Assembly (NCBI GenBank): GCA_963930775.1
Contig: OZ005694.1
Coordinates: 3,286,001 to 3,350,000, forward strand
Direction of reading: 5' to 3'
Length of the DNA stretch: 64,000 nt
Origin: Cliona cf. orientalis
Lineage: Eukaryota; Porifera; Demospongiae; Clionaida; Clionaidae
A program made the translations under genes and the position numbers. The notes under the pieces were generated by a model. The model saw only the letters and a program-made list of their open reading frames with translations, ran no database searches and was not told where the DNA came from. Shown here piece after piece: positions 22,414-34,125 of the stretch (the stretch's first letter is position 1; every line of letters begins with the position of its first letter).

Positions 22414-23073
22414 CCGTACAGCGGGAAATTTTCGAGGGTAGCAATTTTCGCGGATGTGGGATTTTGAACTATTTCGCGTTTTAATTTTCGAGGATCAGCC
22501 CTGAGACGAAGCCACACCCTCAAATTGGATGCAATAAAAACCACGCCCCTCTTCTTTCATACGTGATCATAGCAGGTAGTGTTAAACACGAGCTAACTAT
22601 GAAGTTGTGTTGTGGAGGCGATGATCCGTGGCTACCACGAGTATCAAAGCATTTGGGAGGCTGAAATTGGAGAAAACCTGACGTGTATCCGAGAGCCCGG
22701 GAACGTCCGTGACCCCTACGCTGTAGCTGTTCACAAAACCCGAGTCTTCAACAATTGTTGGACACGTCCCAAGAAAAATGTCAGCTATATGTTCGTTCTT
22801 TCTTCGAAAAGGAGGCAGTATCGAAAGTGGCTTGCTAACGCTACAAATAGTGCATTTTCTGTTCAGCATGCCTTGTGGTTTATATCGACCACGCCCATTC
22901 TACTGATATCATGTGCTGGTGGGACTGCGCATGCTCGAGCTAAGTCAGTGTAGGAACGGGTCGTCAAGTCATACCGTATAGCGGGAAATTTTCGAGGTAT
23001 AAAATTTCGCTGATTCACCCTGATCCACGAAAACAGCGAAAATTAATACCCTCGAAAATTTCCCGCTATACGG
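22414..23073. mobile_element. TA-flanked element carrying a HIRAN gene fragment, copy 1
   Basis: Starts CCGTACAGCGGGAAATTTTCG and ends with the complement, with TA on each side. Its right ~100 bp (22973-23075) is itself a near-perfect palindrome of the end sequence. The same layout, inverted, forms 46743-47409, so the whole composite moved as a unit. Between the ends is a host-like coding fragment (22612-22890). Confidence 0.8.
22612..22890 (+). pseudogene. HIRAN-domain coding fragment inside transposon
   Basis: One frame encodes MIRGYHEYQSIWEAEIGE, IREPGNVRDPYAVAV. After an A-run at ~22734-22737 the next frame continues with IVGHVPRKMSAICSFFL and RKGGSI. Together these are the conserved core of HIRAN domains, which bind 3' DNA ends in HLTF-type proteins and occur in many sponge and cnidarian proteins. 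The frameshift, short length and flanking ends make it a captured, non-functional piece. The other copy keeps the second half in frame but is shifted in the first. Confidence 0.65.
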
Positions 23074-23094
23074 TATTTCTTATATATAGATTGT

Positions 23095-23785
23095 TGTAAT
23101 TCTTTTATCTTATGGTGTGGTTTAGCTTGTTACAACCTAAGAATATGTGAGCATGTAATGTAATGTAATTAATGTAATGTAATGTAATGTAATGTAATGT
23201 AAATAATTCATTCGAAGCACAGGAAAAGGTATTGTGCAATAATTTTTATACCAGCATGTAGAGTGGATCAATAATAATAATTGAATTGTCTCAGATTTTT
23301 GATTTTCACTTTCAGTTTTGAAATACGAGTCGTAGTAGTTTCTGACCACTAAAGTATGAAGGAAATTACTACTGTCCAGATGGTGCAATGGTTAAGCTCA
23401 GTGTCTGCCAACCAGTGTCAAATGCGTGCACTGGTTCGAATCCCACCCGGGCCAATTTTTTTCCATCTTTTTTTTTCACTGCCAGTGATGCTGGGAAGGC
23501 AGTCTAAATACACCAACAACATTCCATGGGCGATGCTCCTTACGTTGGATCTAGACTGGGGGATGATTACATGTACAAGCCCCAAGTCACTCTCAGATAT
23601 GTTACGCATTAGTATTATGACATTATAGTAATCAAAATGTTTGCGACTTGAGATTTTCTGCCTTACCACATACCTGATCTATTGTAGCAGACATGTATGA
23701 TAGAAAATGGTGACATACCGTTAACTAATTACTGCTTGATAAAATTCCTTTATCTTAGGTTGTGGTTTAGCTTGTTACACACTAA
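23095..23785 (+). mobile_element. Second tRNA-like/ATTAC repeat, inverted to 16740-17400
   Basis: Contains the A box at about 23380-23396 and the B box at 23433-23444, in the plus orientation. It has the same flanking text as 16740-17400, including TTTGACACTGGTTGG (complement), the ATGTAATGTAATG run and the CTTTTATCTTAG ends. Confidence 0.65.
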
Positions 23786-26465
23786 GTAGAAAAAAAAGAA
23801 ATAATTTGTGGAGGAATTGGGAGCACTTGGGGACGTAATTTTTATACGGGCAAGCAGAATGGGTCAAAATACGAAATTTGATGGCTTGATTCACACCTTA
23901 GAATTAAACTTTAAAGTATTCCCATATGTTTGTATAGGGAAGCCATGCGTTTGCAATGTTTTCTGCCCACGCGCTACGTGAGGGGCGGGGCTTCACGCGC
24001 ACATAAACGTGATGACGTTTACCAACTTTTTGACAAAATTAAAATTTAGGCTGCCTGCTTGCATTATATGGTTCTACTATGCATCCAGCTCGATTATATG
24101 GTGGTTCCTGAACTACTTAGTGTGTGGTCCCCTTGTTAACACTAAGTAGAAAAAAAGAAAAAAGGAATAGGGAAGAAGAAATTTCTTAGGGGTTTATGAA
24201 GCATACTATTCCACGATTTTTATATGGGCACGCAAAATGGCTCAAAATTAAGGATTTGACCTGGGGGAATTTTGATTCACACCTTAGAATTAAAGTTACG
24301 ACCCTTTGAAGTTATCCCATATGTTTCTATAGGAAGCCTAGCATTTGCAATGTTTTCCGCCCACGCGCTATGTGGGAGGCATGGCCACGTGCGCACATCA
24401 ACTTGACGACCATTACCCATTCAGGTCAAAATTGATGTATAAGCTGCCTGCTTAGATTGTATGGCTCTACTATGCATCCAGCTCAACTATGTGGTGATTT
24501 TCGGACAATTTTTTTCCGCTTAGTGTGTGGTCTCCTTGTTACACACTAAGTAGAAATTAATGTAAATAATGTTTGAGACTCTGGGAAGCTATTCACGACA
24601 AACTATTCATATGAGCACGCAGAATGGATCGTACCTGGAAATTCCTTGGAAGCGGAATTTTGATTCACACCTTAGAATTAAAGTTACAGCCCTTTAAAGT
24701 TTTCCCATGTTTGTATAGGGAAGCCATACGTTTGCAATGTTTTCCGCCCACGCGCTACGTGAAAAACGGGGAATACCCGTGGTGTGCGTTATTTAGAAAC
24801 TTATTCAAAATTGGAGTATAGGTTGTTTGCTTGCTTTGTATGGCTCTACTGTGCATCCTAGGTGTATTATGTGGTTTTCTGGACAATTTTTTTCTGCTTA
24901 GTGTGCACGTTAGCTTGAAATTACACACTAAGTAGAAAAAAAGAAAAAAGGAAGAAAAGTCTTAGGGGTCTATAAAGCATATTATGTCACAATTTTTATA
25001 TGGGCACGCAGAATGAGTCGAAACTAAGGATTTGTTCTTGGGGAATTTTGATTCACACCTTAGAATTGAAGTTACGGCTCTTTGAAGTTAACCCATATGT
25101 TTGTATAGGAAGCCATGCATTTGCAATGTTTTCCGCCCACGCGCACATCAATGTGACGACCATTACCCACTTTGGTCAAAATTGATGTATAGGCTGCCTG
25201 CTTGCATTGTATGGCTCTACTATGCATCCAGCTCAACTATGTGGTGGTTTTCAGATAAAATTTTTTCTGCTTAGTGTGTGGTCTGCTTGAAATATATATA
25301 TAAAAATTTAATGTAATGAAATGTTTGAGACTCTGGGAAAACATTCACGACAAATTATTGATATGAGCATGCAGAATGGGTCAAAACTAGAAGTTTCTAG
25401 GAAGCGGAATTTTGATTCACACTTCAGAATTAAAGGTACGGCCCTTTGAAGTTTACCCATATGTTTGTATAGGAAGCCATGCGTTTGCAATGTTTTCCGC
25501 CCACGAATACCCGTGGTGTGCGTTATTTAGAAAAATTCTCAAAATTGGAGTATAGGTTGTTTGCTTGCTTTGTATGGCTCTACTGTGCATCCTAGGTGTA
25601 TTATGTGATTTTCTGGACAATTTTTTTCTGCTTAGTGTGCAGGGTATAGCTTGTTACACACTAAGTAGAAAAAAGAAAAAAGGAATAGGGAAGAAGAAAA
25701 GTCTTAGGGGTCTATAAAGCATATTATGCCACAATTTTTATACGGGCACGCAGAATGAGTTGAAACTAAGGATTTGATCTTGGGGAATTTTGATTCACAC
25801 CTTAGAATTAAAGTTACGGCCCTTTGAAGTTATCCCATGTTTGTATAGAAAGCCATGTATTTGCAATGTTTTCCGCCCACGCGCTACGTGAGGGGCGGGG
25901 CCACGCGCGCTCATCAACGTGACGACCATTACCCACTTTGGTCAAAATTGATGTATAGGCTGCCTGCTTGCATTGTATGGCTCTACTATGCATCCAGCTC
26001 AACTATATATGTGGTAGTTTTCGGATAACTTTTTCTGCTTAGTGTGTGGTCTGCTTGTTAAACACTAAAACTAAAACACTAAGTAGAAAAAAATAAAAAA
26101 ATAATTAAATAATCTAATTCATGGGGGGTTTGGGAGCACTTGGCGGGATAATTTTTACATGGGCACGCAGAATGGGTCGAAACTAGAGATTTGACCTGAA
26201 AGAATTTTGATTCACACCTTAGAATTAAAGTTACGGCCCTTTAAAGTTTTCCCATATGTTTGTATAGGGAAGCCATGCATTTGCAATGTTTTCCGCCCAC
26301 GCGCTACGGGTTAGGCACGCGCACGCAAACGTAACGACCTTTACCTACTTTGATCAAAATTGGAGTATAGGATGCCTGCTTGCATTGTTTAAGCATCCAG
26401 CTCAACTATGTGGTGGTTTTGGACAATTTTTTTCTGCTTAGTGTTCTGGTCTCCTTGTAAAAAAC
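23785..26465 (+). repeat. Seven-unit tandem array with A-B-C-B-C-B-A order
   Basis: Units of ~350-405 bp start near 23785, 24139, 24541, 24922, 25288, 25656 and 26062. Each runs from CACTAAGTAGAAAAAA to TTTTTTCTGCTTAGTGTG and shares GATTCACACCTTAGAATTAAAGTTA, a GGAAGCCATGC block, CGCCCACGCGCTACGTG and CTACTATGCATCCAGCTC. Type A carries GGGAGCACTTGG. Type B carries GGGAAGAAGAAA and TCTATAAAGCATATTATG. Type C carries GTTTGAGACTCTGGGAA. Complementary unit ends suggest tandem MITEs that became satellite-like. Short open frames inside are incidental. Confidence 0.85.
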
Positions 26466-26512
26466 CAAAAAAAAATTTTTTTCACTGATATCTACCGATT
26501 GGTTGTACTTAT

Positions 26513-27172
26513 AGCACGCACAGACGCCTAGAACTCAAGATCTGGCGATTTTCGTGCCGACGACTACAACAACAGACGATTGCTTTACCCCTTGCGCATG
26601 CGCGCGGGGTAAAAAAAAAGCAGTACGCACAGACGCCTAGAACTCGAGATCTGGCGATTTTCGTGCCGACGACAACAACGGACGTACAAACCGATTGCTT
26701 TACCCCTTGCGCATGCGCGTGGGGTAAAAAAAGCAGTACGCACAGACGCCTAGAACTCGAGATCTGGCGATTTTCGTGTCGACGACAACAACAGACGATT
26801 GCTTTACCCCTTGCACATGCGCGGGGTAAAAAAAGTAGTACGCACAGACGCCTAGAACTCGAGATCTGGCGATTTTCGTGCCGACGACAACAACAACAGA
26901 CGATTGCTTTACCCCTTGCGCATGCGCGCGGGGTAAAAAAAGCAGTACGCACAGACGCCTAGAACTCGAGATCTGGCGATTTTCGTGCCGACGACAACAA
27001 TAGACGTACAAACCGATTGCTTTACCCCTTACGCATGCGCGCAGGGTAAAAAAAGCAGTACGCACAGACGCCTAGAACTCGAGATCTGGCGATTTTCGTG
27101 CCGACGACAACAACAGACGTACAAATCGATTGCTTTACCCCTTGCGCATGTGCGCGGGGTAAAAAAAGCAGT
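26513..27172 (+). repeat. Minisatellite, six ~110-bp units
   Basis: Six copies (phase points 26516, 26626, 26739, 26841, 26949, 27061; spacing 102-113) of CGCACAGACGCCTAGAACTC, then GATCTGGCGATTTTCGTGCC, then TTGCTTTACCCCTTGCGCAT and GGGGTAAAAAA. Length differences come from A-runs, CAA repeats and an optional GACGTACAAACC insert. The open frames on both strands repeat with the units and are not genes. Confidence 0.9.
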
Positions 27173-29206
27173 ACACTGTTTTGTATTATTAACTGTTCGT
27201 CGGTTTCTATGTATATACAGCCTAGCAGCTGGCTAGATAGGGTTGTTGTTTGGAGGGTGTACCCGACCTGTGGTGTGACTTGTTGTGCACTATTAAATGG
27301 TGGAGGCCTTAGTGGTGCTATGGATTGGAGGTTTACAGTGAATTTGCAGCTAAGTATTTGTGGGTTGAGTATGGCCAGGCCTCCGAGTTTATTAATCTGC
27401 ATCTTTTTCCTTGGAGATACTGGTGATGGGGATGTGCTATTATCCCCATCCCCCTCCACTGGAAGGAGAGCCTCTGAGCGAAGAGGTGATCCTTTCCCTC
27501 CAAGGAAATAATTCAGGAAAGGTGAGTAAAGATGGTGTGAGTCCACACCACACCATTTGTCGTAATGTGGGGTGTGGATGTGCATGTTTGCTAATGTACT
27601 CATGAGACAGTACTGAGAGAGGAGTACCAGCTCAATATATAGATGGCAAGGTAATTAAGGTACAAATAATTTAGATTATGCCATTGGATTATTCAGTTTG
27701 CGGCATTTGTACTGTCCTTTGTGGCAATAGTAGCTGCCGCCCTGACTCTATCTGAAATCAGGTGTAGCTAGTCTGGTGCCTGAGACGGCGACAGGTGGTG
27801 CTTTTCCCATAAGTCACTTGCTGCGAGGGTGAGTCACCAACGAAGTATTAGCATCTGCACCCCATTCTCTATATTGGGGATATCCCGCTGTCAATAACTA
27901 CGTTACCAGAGGGTGTTAAGTGGCAGAGGAGCTTTCATGCACTCTTGTTGGAGGACCAGACCCGTAGCCCTTATGATACAAGGCGCTATAGTATGGGTGT
28001 AACTCATTGCATGTCTATATACAGCGTAGTGAGATGGGATCTGGGTTGGTCAGCGATAGCCAAACTGGGGTGCCCTTAGAGCTAGTGGGTGCCTTGTTTC
28101 GTGAGAGTTGCCCCCCTTCGGTAGATGCAGGTTCAGGGGACCAAGAGAAGCCAGTGGTCGTATGCATGTACTTCATAGCAAACCTTTATGTCTTCCTGTT
28201 TGTAGTGTAGAGCACCCAGTCACGCAAGCTTGGAGGGACAGTCTGCTTAACTAGCTACAGGCTGTATAGGCTACCTCCTTATTATTATGCCTAGGGCATT
28301 AAATTTTGTATCCCATTATTGCTTAGGGCTGCGTTGCATGCCTTAAATTAGGTGAATTGATCCGCTAAGTTTTGATCTGTTACTCAACTCTGCACTGTAT
28401 ACTAATTATGACACCCCTTACTAGTTACTGAATTTGTAGTAACTTAGCACTGGTCAGAGCTGGGCTGACAAGCATGATTATACTACTATGTAGAGGGGAT
28501 GGTCGATAAGGGTGCGATACTAGGAGAGGCTGCTTATATAGGCATTGTGCCCACAGAGGATATGTATGTTGCTAGATGTGTCTTAGAAAGTAGTAGTATG
28601 GCCAAGGGTGTCATTAATGTCCACTTAGCTAGGTACAGACTGCACACACGCTCAGTAAATGATATCATTGTCATGAATATCAGTTGATGTGAAAAAATAT
28701 TAGTGGCATAGCCTATCACAAGGAAGTGCTCAAAATCCTAGAGATGCCATTGAATTCTATTCCGATGGGATATGCCAAGCCTGCATGAAAGTGGGAGGCA
28801 AGAAGGCGAGTTATTGCTGAGTTTGATAACGGCCTGAATGCTTACGAGGATCCCTTTGAGATAGCTACTGGCCGTGCCAGAGTTATTATAGTATTGGCTG
28901 TCAAAGTCACTATACTCTGTTGATACCTGAACTACCATAATCCATCGCTTAGTGATATACAAGGCATATATGAAGCACTATTGTGGCGTAGGTGCATTGA
29001 GGAGCACTGCATGTCCCGAAACACTATTACTGCAAGCTGCTCACAAGGATCCCTGTACATCATTATTGCGTGCCATACGAACTTTCAAGGCTTAAAATTA
29101 GATAATATGGTATGGCCTTGTCATAATGCATTATTCAGGCTTGGTTTTTAAAATTATGATTGCTGATTGCATAAACAACAACCGTGACCACCTATTGCAG
29201 ATCAAG

Positions 29207-29514
29207 GCAATGGCAGAGTAGCTATTGCAGCATATCGGATGTAGTGGCGTGCGTAAGCTAACCGAAGTATATGGCAGAGTAGCTATTGGTATCTGCACAG
29301 CATAACATTGATTCCAGTACAGTTCATTGCGCATCAGGTATAGTGGTATGTGCAAGTTGATGCCAGCAGCGAAGGTGCGTTAGCATCTAACCAAAGTGTA
29401 TGGCATGGTAGCTATTAGTATCTGCGCCGCATAACATCGATTCCAGTATAGCTCATTGTATAGTGGCGTATGTATAAGCTAATGCCAGCGACGAAGGTGC
29501 GTTAGCATCTAACC
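29207..29514 (+). repeat. ~125-bp tandem repeat, about 2.5 units
   Basis: Two full units (from ~29265 and ~29394) and a partial earlier one share ATGGCAGAGTAGCTATTGG, GCATAACATTGATTCCAGTA and GAAGGTGCGTTAGCATCTAAC-like text. Confidence 0.75.
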
Positions 29515-30422
29515 TAAGTGTATAAGTTGGACATTTGCTACGGGCAATCCATAGCAACTAGTGCATGTACGTGGCGAGGCCTTAGTTCGGGAGTGCATGC
29601 ATGCATGCATGAGCCGCTCGTGTCTGAATCTGCTGTGTGGTGGAGGGGAGAGGGCTGGGTTGACCCTGTTATTGACATTGCTGTGGTTATGGGGTTGCAG
29701 TGTAAGTATAAGCCGAGCCTCTTACTCTCTGGGCTTTGCACCTATGGGATTGTCTCGGAAATGCTGGCTGATGCTTAACCTCTTGTAGAATTTGGGATTT
29801 GCTGCAACGCCAAGTGCCTTGCTATAGTCCATTACAAGCCTTCAGCTTTGGCATCTAGGGATAGTACTGAGTATGCATGAGTATTTGAGGAAAATGCTAA
29901 ACATCAATAAACTAGGTAGCACTCTTTGGGAATTGGTGTGCAAATTGTTAGGGCGCGCGCCTCTAACGTGCAGCGAGATTGTTAGCATTATGGACATCGT
30001 CTTAATTGCAGCGAACACGATTAGTAGGGCATGTCAGACCCGCGGATATGCACAGTGAGATATGTACTCTTATTAGAGAACTGACAGAATGCTGTATGTA
30101 TGTTGCAGGTCATCTGGGTGTCTGGATTACTACCTGATATGTATGCTGTTAGCATAGATTTCTTATGGCTGAGGATCATGCATGGCTTCTGCTGGCCATA
30201 TCCTCAATGATGACTTCGTCAGTGGCTCACCTTCAGCACTTAGGAGAGCGTGGGCGCTTGCCCCAGGCACTACATTATAATAATGGTGAGGATATTATCG
30301 CAATATCCTTGTCACGGGTTAGCCCACACTGCTGAGGCGTGTGAGGCTGAGATATAGCCAGTGTTGCACCATATTTGGCTGGCTGCAGACTAGGGCTAAA
30401 CCTAGTTTGGTGGGAGTGCTGA

Positions 30423-30770
30423 CCTTTCGGATGTGGGGGAGGGATTAATCCTCCCCCGGTCACACCATATGAAGTTGGTGGACAGTGACCAAAGGGGGGG
30501 GGGATGGGAGGCTAATAATAGGCTGAGCATAGTTTGAGCACAAGTCCCTAGCTATAATGGGAGAGCAAGACTTCTTAGATGTGGGGGAGGGAATAAACCT
30601 CCCCTGATCACACCCTGCATGGAGGACAATGAATGGGGGGTGGGAGGCTAATAATAGGCTGAGCATAGTTTGAGCGCAAGTCATAGAATAGGACTGTAAA
30701 CCTTTTCGGATGGGGGAGGGGATAATCCTCCCCCGGTCACACCACACGTGGTGGACAGTAATCAAAGTGG
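30423..30770 (+). repeat. ~140-bp tandem repeat, about 2.5 units
   Basis: Units begin TTTCGGATGTGGGGGAGGG, continue through CTCCCCCGGTCACACCA (internally complementary to the G-run) and end GCTAATAATAGGCTGAGCAT. The GGGGGAG/CTCCCCC pair in each unit could form a hairpin. Confidence 0.75.
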
Positions 30771-30830
30771 GTAGGGACAGTAAAACACAGGGGGAAGGGG
30801 CTAGCAATTATGCATATTGGGTACTATGGA

Positions 30831-31449
30831 GACATTCATCAATTGCCTCGATGATGTAACTATGTAAGGGTGTACACTGGCCATATAGATGCTGTGGATT
30901 GTTGAAGTGGGTATAAGGCTGCAATACCCTACTAACAACAGCTCATCCATTCATTATCTTTCTTCTCTTGATTATTCAAGCAGCTCTCAGGGAGCAGAGC
31001 CTGCCAGCATAGCCATAATTACGCTGAGGGCTTTGTGTTGAAGCATAAATAATCCCGATTTAATTTTGAGTCCCCTTTTAACAGAGTAGCAGCACCACCA
31101 GTGAAGCTCACCATCAGCTGCTAGAATGCTACTGGCACGGGGCGGTGAGGCAGCAATGCCGATAGGGAGATTTGTAAGCTACAGTAATGTAAGCATGGGG
31201 CTGCCAGCATGTGGCCTAGCCTGCACCCTTATAGCCAGCTGGCCTGCCGGTCAGATACTTTGGAAGCGATTCCGGATGCCCGATATTTTGGCTCAATATC
31301 CCAAGATGGCGGCAATGTTGATTCTAACGGTTAAGGTGCCGAAAGCTTCCTTTTGATGAGGACTAGTCCACGCTGGATGTTTCCTGTTGAAAGAACAAAG
31401 CTTGTTCAAATTACGCATGAAAACAGATTTTTGCATACAAATTTCCATA
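30831..31449. other. Intergenic; no gene seen
   Basis: No supported coding frame, RNA gene or repeat end. A short open frame at 31126-31356 has no domain and no splice partner. Confidence 0.3.
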
Positions 31450-32464
31450 TAGTCTCGAATCCAGACCCCTCCCTTTCCCGCAGCGCTGGATGTATTGCAT
31501 CACCAGCACGCGGAAGGAAGGGTCTGGCAACTCTTATACGGTTTTGGTGTACTCTAGAGGAATTTGCATAGAGCCAATGGGGTGCGAGATGATGTCATGT
31601 GACTTTCGAATTATGGACCGCAGGAACGCGCGATCGCGGTTGACATGGCATGCACTGATATGGCAATACTGTAAGGTAAGTGAAAAGTTATGGCTGAGTT
31701 TATCGACGCAGTAGACTACTAGAGAACACAGCGAAGGAGATGGGCTACACAGCACTCCGTGATAAGCCCGAGAAAGAAGCTGTTTTTCTAGGAAAAGACG
31801 TCCAAGTTTGTGTCTGTGTTCAGTGATAGTCCTGACTTGACGAGGAGCTGTGTTAGTCGTCTATGCTTGCTCGATCGAGTCTTCAGGTGGTGAGCAATAG
31901 CATAGCAAGCACCATTTCATGGCTGTGAAGTCGATGTGAGTCGTGCGAATTTTAATAACGCCAAAGAACAAAATTTTAAATTATAATGAAATTCCAATCA
32001 TGTGACTATAGCTTTAATTGCATACCAAACGCACACGAAAACCTAGTCTCGTCCCCAGACCCCACCCCCAAAAGGAGGAAAGGGTCTGGTACACATCGAG
32101 CGCTTTTTGGGGCGCACAGGATGCAGCATGTCATGTGATCGTCATGACAACGCATCGTATAGGCATGGCAACGCATCAGAGGCTCTCACGTGCAGCAATA
32201 GGCGGCTAGCGCGTGGTGTCATACGATAATCACATGCAAGCCACATGGCGTGAATCTGATTGGTGCGACAGAATTCAGACATGCCAAGTCAGCAAGACCC
32301 AAAAAGCGCTCGATGTGTACCAGACCCTTTCCTCCTTTTGGGGGTGGGGTCTGGGCACGAGACTAACGAAAACCGTGCAAGAGTTGCCAGACCCTTCCTT
32401 CCGCGTGCTGGTGATGCAATACATCCAGCGCTGCGGGAAAGGGAGGGGTCTGGATTCGAGACTA
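31450..32464. mobile_element. MULE-like element, TAGTCTCG ends, perfect 9-bp duplication
   Basis: Ends TAGTCTCGAATCCAGACCCC; inverted arms run ~100 bp, covering GCGCTGGATGTATTGCATCA. ATTTCCATA flanks both sides exactly. No transposase. A second element of the same family is nested inside at 32044-32365. Confidence 0.9.
32044..32365. mobile_element. Nested MULE-like MITE with perfect 9-bp duplication
   Basis: Ends TAGTCTCGTCCCCAGACCCC with ~70-bp arms covering AAAGGGTCTGGTACACATCG; 322 bp. ACGAAAACC flanks both sides exactly and belongs to the right-hand inverted arm of the outer element. Confidence 0.9.
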
Positions 32465-32739
32465 ATTTCCATAGAGCTAAAATCAAAATCGTAAAGTGTG
32501 TGGTTAACCGATTCGCTTGATTCATGGTTCAGAAGAAACATTCACTTGGTTAACTCATGGTTTGTGTTTCCTGTTCATAGCTACATCCATCACGAAGTTA
32601 TGGCTGCTTTTATTGCTACAGGTCGGTTGTCCGGAATCGCTAACTTTGGTGCCCAACTACTAAGTACCTGCGCACTCTATGTGAGCGCTAGCGTGCTCGA
32701 GTACGAGCACGAGCTGTGCACGTGCACATGCTCAATGTA

Positions 32740-34125
32740 CCAGCATGTACATGGTGGGTGGTACTAACAGTAGGAACGGGGAAATGAGAAACGAGAAATT
32801 GGAAATGAGGAAATGGAAACGGAAATGGAAATGGTCGTCGTTGTTGCTAGTTGACAATACCGAGGTGGATGCCATACTCTATCTATGGCGTATCAAAATG
32901 TCGGTTGTAAAGGTTTTGTTTGTCAAAATTATAGATACTATCATAGATCTCTTGTAGTTACTATGAAATAGGGGTGCTTATACATGTGTACCCCCTTTCA
33001 GTCACATAAGCAACAATTCAGGCTGGATTCCATCTATGATTCCATAAGATCTTTAGGCCACTCCAAATAAATTTCCTGTTTCCCGTCCTGGAAACAACTA
33101 ATGTAGTATGCGGGCGGGCGGTAAATCCCATTATTTACATAGTAGCAAGGCCTACAGGAAACACTTAAACTAATTAATTATCACTCACTTGAGGCAAGAA
33201 CACTGCGTGTACAAAAGTAAATGCGGATATTGCATACATACAAAAGTACTAATAATGGAAAATTTTGTGACATGCCAGAAAAGGATGCGGGCGGTGGACG
33301 GGAAACAGGAAATTTATTTGGAGTGGCCTTAGCTACTGAGTCACCAACCAAGTTCAGATCATTGGCCACCCGATGGTCACTCAGAGCTTGGTATGATGCA
33401 AGTAAACCAAAGCAAGTCACAGTGACATCTTCAATACAGTCACCAAAAAATTTGAGATTGTTGGACCTTGTAGCTATATCTACCAGCCTGTATCAGGGGC
33501 CGATACTGAGTCATGCCAGGTAGTCTCAGGACTCTGGCGGGCCAGACAGCCTGATTCTATAGTTTTTGTGACTATAGCGAAATACACATAAAGGTTAATA
33601 CTCGTGGCCATATTATTTGCAGCGGTGACTCCGGTGAGTAAAATTACAGCTAGTACAATTGATGCTATTACACGTACAATGCCGTACAGTAATACGTAGC
33701 AGGTCGTCATAATTTTCTTATGTCTACTTACACACACTTTACACATATGGATCAGAAAATGCTCCCCCCAAACTATCCTTTTGAATCACTGATCTAAAAG
33801 GTGTGTAGCTGGTCCTTCAGTGATACTAGGAAAGCCAGACTGAGTCCAGTCTGAGACTCTGTGATGTAGTTACACACCCAGAGTCTGAGACTAAACCTGA
33901 ACAGACACACAAGAGCAGGAATCAAATATGTGCTGGATGTGCACACTTTAATAGCGTCCATGGCTATGAAACTAGTCTGTTACCTGCACGAGCTATAGGA
34001 ATTTCCATGCAACTGAAAGCTTAATTGTTTATCTAGTGACGACCATTTCCATTTCCGTTTCCATTTCCTCATTTCCAATTTCTCGTTTCTCATTTCCTCG
34101 TTCCTACTTTTAGTACAACCCGTAC
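32740..34125. mobile_element. Element with purine-rich GGAAATGA inverted arms (P)
   Basis: 32772-32841 (GTAGGAACGGGGAAATGAG ... GGAAATGGTCGTC) returns as a reverse complement at 34036-34109. The outer flanks also pair (ACATGGTGGGTGGTACTA with TAGTACAACCCGTACATGG). The arms are built from GGAAAYG and GGAAATGAG repeats. A Harbinger-like MITE (33056-33328) lies inside. Confidence 0.6.
33056..33328. mobile_element. Harbinger-like MITE, GGCCACTCC ends, TTA duplication
   Basis: The ends GGCCACTCCAAATAAATTTC and complement enclose 273 bp and are bordered by TTA on both sides. Internal GCGGGCGG motifs match 19673-19922. Confidence 0.8.

Larger units (their letters stand above)
27173..30830. other. 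3.7-kb region with no recognised gene
   Basis: It has a more even base composition than its surroundings and many short open frames, but no domain I recognise, no long frame and no clear terminal repeats. It contains two small tandem modules (29207-29514 and 30423-30770). It may be decayed retroelement, non-coding transcript or old gene sequence; I cannot choose. Confidence 0.3.

Noticed and set aside
26513..27172. CRISPR array or a repetitive protein gene
   Set aside because: Units are contiguous ~110-bp tandem copies without unique spacers, frames are open on both strands only because of the period, and the context is a eukaryotic genome.
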